Source: Candidatus Magnetominusculus dajiuhuensis (GTDB taxonomy: Bacteria; Nitrospirota; Thermodesulfovibrionia; Thermodesulfovibrionales; Magnetobacteriaceae). Taken from it: DNA of 57,192 bases. Shown piece after piece: positions 27,678 through 35,340 of this stretch (position 1 is its first letter; each line of letters opens with the position of its first letter). The stretch is from positions 1 through 57,192 of the forward strand of contig JADFXP010000018.1 of the NCBI GenBank assembly GCA_015233465.1, in the 5' to 3' direction. A program made the position numbers and the translations under genes. The notes below the pieces were generated by a model, which worked only from the letters and a program-made list of their open reading frames with translations, had not been told where the DNA came from and searched no databases.

Positions 27678-28175
27678 ATGTGTGTTGTTATAGATATTAA
27701 CGTATTTCCTCATGTTTTTATTGAAAAATTAAACGAATATACTCCACTAAAAAAATGGATAACAATTGGAAATGGAAAATTAGTTTATGGTGGAACAAAA
27801 TATATAAATGAACTAAGACAAATGTCTAAATACCGAAAATTTTTAATTAGATTACGAAAAGCAAGAAGATTAGTTGAAGTAGATTGTTTAAAAGTTGATA
27901 ATCAAGAAAAACTATTAATAGATAAAAACTTGAATGATTTTGATGACCCGCATATAATTGCTATTATTATAGTTTCAGGTTGTAAACTTATTTGTACAGA
28001 TGATAAGCGTTCATATCAATATATAAAATATAAAGATATATATCCCAAAAATTTTGAACTTCCAAAGATTTATTCTCCTAAGACTAAAAAGTCCCATACA
28101 AATCTATCGGATAAAAAATATTATGCAGATATTTGCAAACCTGCCTCAAAAATTAAAGTTCCATTTAATCTTTAA
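27678..28175 (+). CDS. PIN-domain-like nuclease, partner of the ATPase
   Basis: 165 residues from ATG 27678, chosen because it begins one base after the ATPase stop and directly starts the PIN fold MCVVIDIN. Acidic residues fit a PIN active site: D6 (with N8), E45, D90 (DDPHI) and D108/D109 (CTDD). PIN proteins are Mg-dependent RNases such as VapC toxins. There is no small VapB-like antitoxin gene; the ATPase may do the control. The lysine-rich tail (from about residue 120) may bind nucleic acid. Confidence 0.72.
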   Translation: MCVVIDINVFPHVFIEKLNEYTPLKKWITIGNGKLVYGGTKYINELRQMSKYRKFLIRLRKARRLVEVDCLKVDNQEKLLIDKNLNDFDDPHIIAIIIVSGCKLICTDDKRSYQYIKYKDIYPKNFELPKIYSPKTKKSHTNLSDKKYYADICKPASKIKVPFNL

Positions 28176-28237
28176 TAATGGGGTGAAGGGGACAAGTCCC
28201 CTTCTGGGAGTTTGAGGGCAAAGCCCTCATGACAAAT
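28174..28237 (+). repeat. Type I element, copy 7
   Basis: Variable stem GAAGGGGAC/GTCCCCTTC at 28185-28204, spacer CTGGGAGTTT, constant stem GAGGGC/GCCCTC at 28214-28228. Starts at the PIN stop codon and ends four bases before the ksgA ATG, so it is the entire intercistronic leader. Confidence 0.88.
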
Positions 28238-28241
28238 CAAT

Positions 28242-29015
28242 ATGAAACCAAAATTAGGCCAGCATTTTTTATTTGATCAAGTCATATTAGATAAAATAAT
28301 TGATGCAGCAAATATTAATGATGATGATACAATTATAGAGATAGGTCCTGGACCTGGAACTCTAACAGTTAAACTATTGGAGAAGGCAAACCGTGTGGTA
28401 GCGATTGAACTTGATAGATTACTTCATCACAAACTTGTCCAAAGATTTCAAAATAACGATAAACTGCAATTAATCTTAGGTGACGCGCTGAAATTTGATT
28501 TTGGAAGTATTGGGAAATTCAAGGTTGTTTCAAACATTCCATATCAAATTACCACACCGCTTATCTTTAAATTACTTAAAAATAGAGATAATCTAACCTC
28601 AATGACCCTAACTATGCAAAAGGAGGTTGCTGATCGTATCATTGCGGTTCCGGGTTCAAAGGCTTATGGCATATTATCATTAACCGTTCAATATCATACT
28701 CAACCTTTAGAGATTTTCTCAATCCCGCCTGAGGCATTTAGACCGCCTCCAAAGGTTAAATCTACTGTTATTAATTTTAGGATACTGCAAACTCCTTCTG
28801 TTGAAGTAAGTGATCCTGAGTTATATTTTAGGATAATAAAGGCAGCGTTTAATCAAAGGAGAAAGACGATAGCAAATACGTTGAAATCTCTTTATGGAGA
28901 AGATACTAAGGGATTTCTTCTTTTATCAGATATTAATCCAACCCATAGACCTGAAACTTTAAGTTCTGCGCAATTTGCAAATTTAGCTAATGTAATAAAG
29001 GGTTCAAAGGGTTAA
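28242..29015 (+). CDS. rsmA: 16S rRNA (adenine1518/1519-N6)-dimethyltransferase
   Basis: KsgA/RsmA, dimethylates two adenosines in helix 45 of 16S rRNA during 30S maturation. 257 residues. GQHFLFD start, SAM loop EIGPGPGTLT, VAIELD, and the catalytic SNIPYQ (NIPY) motif are all visible. No Shine-Dalgarno stands in front of the ATG; instead the hairpin of a type I element ends 13 bases upstream. The last codons and stop fall in the next element (copy 8). Confidence 0.95.
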   Translation: MKPKLGQHFLFDQVILDKIIDAANINDDDTIIEIGPGPGTLTVKLLEKANRVVAIELDRLLHHKLVQRFQNNDKLQLILGDALKFDFGSIGKFKVVSNIPYQITTPLIFKLLKNRDNLTSMTLTMQKEVADRIIAVPGSKAYGILSLTVQYHTQPLEIFSIPPEAFRPPPKVKSTVINFRILQTPSVEVSDPELYFRIIKAAFNQRRKTIANTLKSLYGEDTKGFLLLSDINPTHRPETLSSAQFANLANVIKGSKG

Positions 29016-29056
29016 GACCCTTTGCGGGATTTTTAAGGGCAGAGCCCTTAAAGGGT
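28997..29056 (+). repeat. Type I element, copy 8, encodes both convergent gene ends
   Basis: Variable stem CAAAGGGT/ACCCTTTG at 29005-29024, TGCGGGATTT spacer, constant stem TTAAGGGC/GCCCTTAA at 29033-29051. Its left half supplies the last residues and stop of rsmA and its right end supplies the last codons and TAA of cobQ. Confidence 0.88.
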
Positions 29057-30547
29057 AATTTCGTATATAAACTTCATATCAATATGTGTCTTTACAGCCT
29101 CAGTCCATAATTGAAGGGTCTGTTCTTTAAACTCTTCATAAATTATGTGTTTATCTGTAAATATATCAAGCCCGCGTTTTTCTCTTACGCTATTGATTAA
29201 AGACCTGCGGAGGTCGTCATTATCAAAGATGCCGTGAATATAGGTGCCCCAGACGTTATCTTTAAACTGGCCGTCTGAATAGGATAGATCCTCATTTAAC
29301 CGAGTGATTTTAAATAGACCATCGTGGCAGACTGTTTTGCCAAGGTGTATCTCATAGCCTTTGATATTATTAAACTTCTGGTTACACATTGGAAGGGCTC
29401 CGATTGTAGCTGCTTTTACTTGACAAGTAGTCTTTGTTTTATCTAAGGTTGTGATTCCATCAAGAAGCCTCAGCCCTTCTGCTTCAGGTTGATCGCTTTC
29501 CATGCCGTATGGGTCTTTGATGGTCTTTCCGAGCATCTGAAAACCGCCGCATATTCCGATTATTTGTGCGCCGTTTTTATGGGCGGTCTTTAATGCCTCT
29601 TCTATACCCACTTGTCTAAGGTGCGTTAAATCCTTGATTGTATTTTTAGACCCTGGGATGATTACAATGTCTGCTGAAACTATATCGTCATAGCGTAATG
29701 AATATTTTAAAGCTACATCTGGTTCATACATTAAAGAATCGTAATCTGTAAAATTAGAGATATATTTTAACCGTAATACGACAATCTTTAATGGTTCGCA
29801 TTTATAATGTTTGATTAAATTACTATTATCAAGAGCCATACCATCTTCTTCGTTTAGACCAAGACTGCCAAGATGCGGGAGTACGCCAATTACAGGAATT
29901 CCTGTCTTTTTTTGTAATAACTCGTTTCCTGGGAGTAGTATATTGAGATCTCCTCTAAATTTATTAATAATAAATGCCTTTATGAGATGTGCGTCTTGTT
30001 CAAGCAATTTTATAGTCCCATAAAGAGAGGCAAATACACCGCCTTTATCAATATCTCCAACTAAGATTACAGGGGATTTTGTGTAGCGCGCAACTGCCAT
30101 ATTTACTATTTCGCAGTCCATAAGATTTATCTCAGCAGGACTTCCTGCGCCTTCAATGATTATTACCTCATACTGCTGCGAAAGCCTTTCCCACGCCTCT
30201 AAAACAGCCTGCCATGCCTCATCTTTAAAGGCATAGTATTGAGATGCAGTCATATTTGAATGAACCTTGCCCATAAGAATAACCTGAGAACCCGCCTCTC
30301 CTGTTGCCTTAAGAAGAATTGGATTCATATAGACACTTGGGAGAATTCCAGCAGCCTCAGCCTGTCCAGCCTGCGCCCTGCCTATCTCGCCGCCTTCGCA
30401 AGTGACAAAGGAATTAAGCGCCATATTTTGTGATTTAAATGGAGCAACCTTTAACCCTTTCTCTTTAAAGATACGGCATAACGCTGCAACAATCAGGCTC
30501 TTTCCAACCCCTGAACCTGTGCCTTGTATCATTATGGATTTTGCCAT
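29048..30547 (-). CDS. cobQ: Cobyric acid synthase
   Basis: Glutamine- and ATP-dependent amidation of adenosylcobyrinate a,c-diamide at four side chains in cobalamin synthesis. 499 residues. N-terminal dethiobiotin-synthetase-like ATPase domain (MIQGTGSGVGKS, 6-17, FKSQNMALNS) and a C-terminal class-I glutaminase-type domain with nucleophile C333 (IGICGGFQMLG). No other cob genes are in the window, and no cobalamin riboswitch is recognisable upstream. Confidence 0.95.
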   Translation of the reverse strand: MAKSIMIQGTGSGVGKSLIVAALCRIFKEKGLKVAPFKSQNMALNSFVTCEGGEIGRAQAGQAEAAGILPSVYMNPILLKATGEAGSQVILMGKVHSNMTASQYYAFKDEAWQAVLEAWERLSQQYEVIIIEGAGSPAEINLMDCEIVNMAVARYTKSPVILVGDIDKGGVFASLYGTIKLLEQDAHLIKAFIINKFRGDLNILLPGNELLQKKTGIPVIGVLPHLGSLGLNEEDGMALDNSNLIKHYKCEPLKIVVLRLKYISNFTDYDSLMYEPDVALKYSLRYDDIVSADIVIIPGSKNTIKDLTHLRQVGIEEALKTAHKNGAQIIGICGGFQMLGKTIKDPYGMESDQPEAEGLRLLDGITTLDKTKTTCQVKAATIGALPMCNQKFNNIKGYEIHLGKTVCHDGLFKITRLNEDLSYSDGQFKDNVWGTYIHGIFDNDDLRRSLINSVREKRGLDIFTDKHIIYEEFKEQTLQLWTEAVKTHIDMKFIYEITL

Positions 30548-30632
30548 TTTATTCCTTTAAACAAATTATTTAGCGATTATTAAATGTATCTAATATTTTA
30601 TATTAATTTTATTAAAACTGTTTGTAAAATAA

Positions 30633-30641
30633 TGATATAAT
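30633..30641 (+). promoter_or_regulatory. Extended -10 promoter element
   Basis: TGATATAAT at 30633-30641, upstream of the TTG start at 30678, in the divergent gap from cobQ. No good -35; an extended -10 would compensate. Candidate promoter of the kdsC-pgsA-plsY-queC operon. Confidence 0.4.
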
Positions 30642-30677
30642 AGTGATAATTTTAATTATATTTATCTTGGAGAACAT

Positions 30678-31394
30678 TTGAGCATAACAACAATCTTTAA
30701 ATATAGTTTTATGATTTTAAGGCTGCACAAACATATTGCCGCGCCAACTGTTATTGCTTCATTAATTATGACTATCCTCACTGTCATCTTTGTAATAAAT
30801 CCTAATGCTGCAACAATGGGCTCACATGTTCAAACAGTCAAGGACTTTGAACCAATTATGGGAAGCCTTATGTCGCTTGGCGTACTTGATTTCCTTTTTA
30901 ATGTCTTTACTCAAGCCATTGTTATTTCAATGGTTAATGATGTAATAGACAATCAAACTTGTTCTATTAGACGCAGTGTTTTCTCAGTTTTATCAAGGAT
31001 GAATGCCCTATTTTCCTCTGCATTTTTTCTTGGTGTACTGCTTTTTACTGGTGTTTTATTATTTTTTATACCAGCAGTGATAGCCGCATTTTTTTTAATG
31101 TTTACAATAGTTATTCTTATCAGCGATGACAGAACTAATGCAATTACTGCAATGAAATTAAGCTATATTATCGTCAGGCGCAATATTAATTATGCCTTGA
31201 TGGTATTTTTATCTCTGATCTTTACGGGTTTAGTTGTAACTTTATTTAATATAATATTAACCAGTAAAATTGCCGAACTGGGACAGGTAATCGCTTCTAT
31301 TACTGTTGGTATATATATGGCATTTTCAGGGACTGTATTGATATTATCATATAGGGGGATTATTAAACATGAATTCTCTACTAAAATCAAATGA
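30678..31394 (+). CDS. Multi-pass membrane protein of unknown function
   Basis: 238 residues with about six hydrophobic helices (roughly 20-42, 72-95, 110-140, 143-165, 172-197, 205-228). No catalytic motif recognised; it weakly recalls the glycerophosphodiester-phosphodiesterase membrane-domain/UPF0259 type. TTG start preceded by GGAGA. Its 3' end overlaps kdsC by 26 bp, making it the first gene of an envelope operon. Confidence 0.7.
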   Translation: MSITTIFKYSFMILRLHKHIAAPTVIASLIMTILTVIFVINPNAATMGSHVQTVKDFEPIMGSLMSLGVLDFLFNVFTQAIVISMVNDVIDNQTCSIRRSVFSVLSRMNALFSSAFFLGVLLFTGVLLFFIPAVIAAFFLMFTIVILISDDRTNAITAMKLSYIIVRRNINYALMVFLSLIFTGLVVTLFNIILTSKIAELGQVIASITVGIYMAFSGTVLILSYRGIIKHEFSTKIK

Positions 31395-31917
31395 GGAAAT
31401 CATTAATGCTGCCAAAGAGATTAAATTATTAATCTTAGACGTTGACGGTGTAATGACTGACGGCAGGATAATCCTTGATAATGAGGGCAATGAATTTAAG
31501 GCATTCAATGTTAGAGATGGACATGGCGTAAAGATGCTTGTTAGAGAGGGCGTTAAGGTCGCTATTGTCACTGGCAGAGAATCAAAGGTTGTAGAGCGCA
31601 GGGCTTTAGAGCTTGGTATTTCAGATGTATTCCAAAGATGTTTACGCAAACTTAAGACTTATGAGGAACTTAAAGATAAATATTTGCTTACAGATAACGA
31701 AATCGCCTTTATTGGTGATGATATAGTTGATTTACCATTATTGATACGCGTAGGATTATCTGTGGCAGTTTCTGATTCAGTAGAAGAGGTAAAAGAACGG
31801 GTAATGTTAATAACTAAAAATCCCGGAGGCAGCGGAGCTGTCAGGGAAGTATGTGAATTATTGCTAAAGGCAAAAGGCGTTTGGAATAGGATAATTGAAG
31901 ACTACAATAAAGTTTAA
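31369..31917 (+). CDS. kdsC: 3-deoxy-D-manno-octulosonate 8-phosphate phosphatase
   Basis: HAD-family hydrolase releasing Kdo from Kdo-8-phosphate for LPS inner core synthesis. 182 residues, typical of the C0-type KdsC. Nucleophile and acid D24/D26 (LDVDGVMTDG), NVRDGHG, TGRES and the metal-binding GDDIVDLPL motif are present. It overlaps the upstream membrane gene and the downstream pgsA gene. Confidence 0.95.
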   Translation: MNSLLKSNEEIINAAKEIKLLILDVDGVMTDGRIILDNEGNEFKAFNVRDGHGVKMLVREGVKVAIVTGRESKVVERRALELGISDVFQRCLRKLKTYEELKDKYLLTDNEIAFIGDDIVDLPLLIRVGLSVAVSDSVEEVKERVMLITKNPGGSGAVREVCELLLKAKGVWNRIIEDYNKV

Positions 31918-32431
31918 TCTACCTACAATTTTAACATTAAGCAGGATAGTTGTAATCCCTTTTTTTCTATGGGTGACCCCTACGCATCCCATTGCAGGGG
32001 CTATAATATTTAGTCTTGCCTCTATTACAGATTCATTAGACGGCTATCTTGCAAGAAGAAGCGGTCAGGTTACAGATTTTGGGATAATAATGGATCCTAT
32101 TGCAGATAAGTTTCTTGTAATATCTGCACTAATTCTCCTTGTCAGTCTTGACTGTCTTTCAGTATGGCTAGCGGTTATTGTAATTGTCAGAGAATTTGCG
32201 ATTACTGCCTTAAGAGTTGTAGCCCTTTCTAAAAATATCATAATAAAAGCAGAAATGGGCGGTAAACTCAAGACTGTATTTCAAATAATAGGAATTATTT
32301 GTCTTATACTACAGGATTACCTTTATGGAATAGATTTAGTACTATTAGGATTAATCTTATTTTGGATTTCAGTGGTCTTGGCAGTTATCTCAGGCGTACA
32401 ATATGCCGTTAGATTTTGGAGAGAAAGTTGA
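31895..32431 (+). CDS. pgsA: CDP-diacylglycerol-glycerol-3-phosphate 3-phosphatidyltransferase
   Basis: Makes phosphatidylglycerol phosphate in the inner membrane. 178 residues with the full CDP-alcohol phosphotransferase motif, DGYLARR followed by G and the two final aspartates in DPIADKF, plus about five helices. Translation most likely starts at TTG 31895, inside kdsC. It shares a four-base overlap with plsY. Confidence 0.93.
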   Translation: MKTTIKFNLPTILTLSRIVVIPFFLWVTPTHPIAGAIIFSLASITDSLDGYLARRSGQVTDFGIIMDPIADKFLVISALILLVSLDCLSVWLAVIVIVREFAITALRVVALSKNIIIKAEMGGKLKTVFQIIGIICLILQDYLYGIDLVLLGLILFWISVVLAVISGVQYAVRFWRES

Positions 32432-33015
32432 TAATTACTTTATTAATATTTGCATTTTTATGCGGTTCTATCCCAAGCGGGATTATAGTTGCCAAGATTA
32501 AGGGCGTAGACCTCAGACTTGTTGGAAGCGGTAATATCGGGGCAACCAATGTGCTTAGGGGCGTAGGCAAGATTCCAGCCCTTATCACGCTTATTGCAGA
32601 TATTCTAAAGGGTGTTGTGCCTGTTTTATTAGGGATACACTATAAAATTGGAGAGCCTTACATTGGATTGATGGCAGTATCAGCAGTTTTAGGACATGAT
32701 TTCTCAATATTTTTGAAATTTAAGGGCGGAAAAGGCGTTGCAACAAGCCTTGGAGTATTTTTTATTTATAGTCCATTAGTTGGATTAATAAATGTTATAT
32801 TATGGTTAGCATCAGCGGTGATATTTAGATATTCTTCGCTTTCAGCCCTTATAGCATTTGGATTTTTACCATTAAATATTTATATCTTTGATTATTATCC
32901 TAATAAATTACTAACGTCTCTAATAATCTCAGGACTTTTATTTTTTAAGCACAGACAAAATATAGTCCGCTTAGATAGTGGAACAGAACCTAAGATAGGT
33001 AAGCGCGATCAATGA
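32428..33015 (+). CDS. plsY: Acyl-phosphate glycerol-3-phosphate acyltransferase
   Basis: Inner-membrane enzyme starting phospholipid synthesis from acyl-phosphate. About 195 residues; SGIIVAKIKGVDLR, GSGNIGATNVLR, and KFKGGKGVAT are the three conserved PlsY loops. TTG at 32428 is chosen because GGAGAG lies four bases upstream and it makes a TTGA overlap with the pgsA stop; a longer frame starts at TTG 32416. With pgsA it forms a phospholipid pair. Confidence 0.94.
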   Translation: MIITLLIFAFLCGSIPSGIIVAKIKGVDLRLVGSGNIGATNVLRGVGKIPALITLIADILKGVVPVLLGIHYKIGEPYIGLMAVSAVLGHDFSIFLKFKGGKGVATSLGVFFIYSPLVGLINVILWLASAVIFRYSSLSALIAFGFLPLNIYIFDYYPNKLLTSLIISGLLFFKHRQNIVRLDSGTEPKIGKRDQ

Positions 33016-33677
33016 GCAAGGCATTAGTGTTACTAAGCGGCGGGATTGATTCATATACCTCTGCCGCAATTGCAGCAACACTAGGGCATGAATTATATGC
33101 CCTAACCATAGATTATTCCCAAAGACACAGACGCGAGATTGAATCTGCTAAGATTATCGCTGCTTCACTTAAAGTAAAAAAACATCTAATATTAAATATT
33201 GACCTTCGCCAAATCGGAGGCTCTGCCCTGACTTCAGATATGGATATGCCGCAAAGTATGATTAAAGATATTATCCCAACTACTTATGTTCCAGCAAGAA
33301 ACACAATATTTCTATCTATCGCCCTTGGGTGGGCAGAGGTAATTGAGGCAGGAGATATCTATATCGGAGCAACTGCTATTGATTACAGCGGGTATCCAGA
33401 CTGCCGCCCAGAATACCTAAAGGCATTTGAAGATATGGCTAACCTCGCCACCCGCATCTCAATTGAAGGTAAATTAAGATTTAAAATAAACGCCCCGCTT
33501 ATTAATATGTCAAAAGGTGAAATCATTAAAAAAGGCGCCACAGAACTCGGACTCAATTATGGATTGTCTTGGAGCTGCTATGACCCTACCCCAAATGATA
33601 CTCCCTGCGGAAAATGCGATAGCTGCATCTATAGGGCTAAAGGATTTAAACAAGCAGGCATTAAAGACATCCCTTGA
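33012..33677 (+). CDS. queC: 7-cyano-7-deazaguanine synthase
   Basis: Converts 7-carboxy-7-deazaguanine to preQ0 for queuosine. 221 residues. PP-loop LLSGGIDS at 7-14 and C-terminal zinc ligands C189, C199, C202 and C205. Overlaps plsY by four bases (ATGA). Its TGA lies in the edge of a type I element. No other queuosine genes are seen here. Confidence 0.95.
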   Translation: MSKALVLLSGGIDSYTSAAIAATLGHELYALTIDYSQRHRREIESAKIIAASLKVKKHLILNIDLRQIGGSALTSDMDMPQSMIKDIIPTTYVPARNTIFLSIALGWAEVIEAGDIYIGATAIDYSGYPDCRPEYLKAFEDMANLATRISIEGKLRFKINAPLINMSKGEIIKKGATELGLNYGLSWSCYDPTPNDTPCGKCDSCIYRAKGFKQAGIKDIP

Positions 33678-33750
33678 GGGCTCTGCCCAAGGGCTCCCTT
33701 TAGGGATGGCTCCCGCAAGGAGTCTAAGACCCCTTGACCCCTTAATAAAA
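33674..33750 (-). repeat. Type I element, copy 9 (long variant)
   Basis: Constant stem around AGGGCTCTGCCC at 33677-33688, an inserted GGCTCCCTTTAGGGATGG block shared with copy 12, CCCGCAAGG spacer, then a variable stem AGGAGTCTAAGACCCCTT (33718-33735). Situated between queC and nhaD. Confidence 0.75.
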
Positions 33751-33780
33751 ACATTAGAATAAACTAAAATTAGAAATAGT

Positions 33781-33823
33781 TTATTTTTATGTTATTTTTA
33801 TGTTATTTTTATGTTATTTTTAT
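33781..33823. repeat. Four tandem copies of an 11-bp AT-rich unit
   Basis: TTATTTTTATG repeated three full times plus ten bases, 40-80 bp upstream of nhaD. The 11-bp period puts each T-tract on the same DNA face, which may bend the promoter, or it is a simple-sequence tract prone to length variation. Confidence 0.7.
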
Positions 33824-33860
33824 ATTGAAATTAATACTTAAATCTATTTAGAATAATAAT

Positions 33861-35276
33861 ATGATTAAGAAAAAGTATATCCTAAAAAAACCTCTATTTA
33901 CATTAATATTATCATCAATATTCCTATGTTCGCCCTCTATATTGGCAAATGCCTCTGAAATAGTGAACGGAGAACGAATTGATTTAACCAATAATTGGAT
34001 TGGATATGTTTCCATTATAGTATTTATTATCAGCTATATAGTAGTAATGACAGAGGAATTTACCTGCTGTAAAAAAAGTAAACCTGTAATATTTGCAGCT
34101 GGAATTATATGGGCAATGATAGCTTACGCCTACGCAATACACGGACAATCTCACATAGCTCAGGAAGCCATAAAAGGTAATATACTTGAATATAGTGAAT
34201 TATTTTTGTTTTTATTCGTTGCAATGACCTATGTAAATGCCATGGCAGAACGAAATGTGTTTATAGCTCTAAGGATTTGGCTTACAAATAAAGGTTATGG
34301 TTATAGAAAATTATTTTGGATAATAGCCATACTTTCATTTTTTCTTTCATCACAATGTGACAATCTTACAACTGCCATTATAATGTGCGCAATTGTATTA
34401 GCTGTTGGAAAGGCTAATCCTAAGTTTATTAATCTGTCATGTATTGTTATAGTAGTAGCGGCAAATGCTGGCGGGGCATTTTGTCCGTTTGGGGATATTA
34501 CAACCTTGATGGTATGGCAGAAAGGGCTAGTCGGTTTTTTTGAATTCTTTAAATTATTCATCCCATCGTTAATAAATCTTTTAGTCCCTGCTGCAATCAT
34601 GCACTTTGCTGTACCAAAGGAATTGCCGCAATCCACAACTAACGTAATTCCAATGAAAAGAGGGGCAAGACGTATAATTTTTCTGTTTGCTTTAACCATT
34701 ATAACTTCAGTTTGTTTTCGTCAATTTCTTGGCCTTCCTCCGGTTGCAGGGATGATGTTAGGTTTGAGTTACCTCCAATTTATGGGATATTATCTAAAAA
34801 AGACTTATGTGTTGACTAATAATAAAAATTTACCTTTTGACATCTTTGACATTATATCAAGGGCTGAATGGGATACGCTTTTATTTTTTTACGGGGTAAT
34901 ATTATGTGTTGGCGGGTTAGGATTTATTGGTTATCTTGATGTAATTTCAAGGGTTGTTTATATTCACATGGGTACGACATTTGCCAATATTTTTATAGGA
35001 ATTATCTCAGCGGTAATAGATAATATTCCAGTTATGTACGGAGTTCTGACGATGCACCCTGTGATGCCGCTTGGACAGTGGCTGCTTGTTACAATGACAG
35101 TAGGAGTAGGCGGGAGTTTACTATCAATTGGAAGTGCTGCAGGAATTGCTTTAATGGGTGTATCAGAGGGCAGATATACATTTTTTAGTCATTTAAAATG
35201 GACACCAGTCATTGCTCTTGGATATATTCTAAGCATTTATGTCCATTTCTTAATCAATTCCTCATCTTTTAATTAA
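33861..35276 (+). CDS. nhaD: NhaD-type sodium:proton antiporter
   Basis: Ion-transporter superfamily Na+/H+ antiporter of the inner membrane. 471 residues with about 12-13 helices. The first hydrophobic stretch (8-29) with a following ASEIVNG may be a signal peptide. Duplicated half-site motifs carry the key aspartates D167 (QCDNLTTAI) and D387 (IDNIPVMYG). It probably serves sodium and pH homeostasis. Its stop codon begins a type I element. Confidence 0.92.
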   Translation: MIKKKYILKKPLFTLILSSIFLCSPSILANASEIVNGERIDLTNNWIGYVSIIVFIISYIVVMTEEFTCCKKSKPVIFAAGIIWAMIAYAYAIHGQSHIAQEAIKGNILEYSELFLFLFVAMTYVNAMAERNVFIALRIWLTNKGYGYRKLFWIIAILSFFLSSQCDNLTTAIIMCAIVLAVGKANPKFINLSCIVIVVAANAGGAFCPFGDITTLMVWQKGLVGFFEFFKLFIPSLINLLVPAAIMHFAVPKELPQSTTNVIPMKRGARRIIFLFALTIITSVCFRQFLGLPPVAGMMLGLSYLQFMGYYLKKTYVLTNNKNLPFDIFDIISRAEWDTLLFFYGVILCVGGLGFIGYLDVISRVVYIHMGTTFANIFIGIISAVIDNIPVMYGVLTMHPVMPLGQWLLVTMTVGVGGSLLSIGSAAGIALMGVSEGRYTFFSHLKWTPVIALGYILSIYVHFLINSSSFN

Positions 35277-35336
35277 AGGGTCAAGGGGGCTTAGCCTCCT
35301 TGCGGGATTTTTAAGGGCAGAGCCCTTAAAGGGAGT
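35274..35336 (+). repeat. Type I element, copy 10
   Basis: Imperfect variable stem CAAGGGGGC/GCCTCCTTG at 35282-35301, TGCGGGATTT spacer, constant stem TTAAGGGC/GCCCTTAA at 35311-35329. Fills the gap between nhaD and the next ATG; its tail AAAGGGAG (35328-35335) is the apparent Shine-Dalgarno. Confidence 0.88.
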
Positions 35337-35340
35337 AAAA

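Noticed and set aside
30548..30677. Cobalamin riboswitch before cobQ
   Set aside because: The gap is only 130 bp, AT-rich, and shows no B12-box-like sequence.
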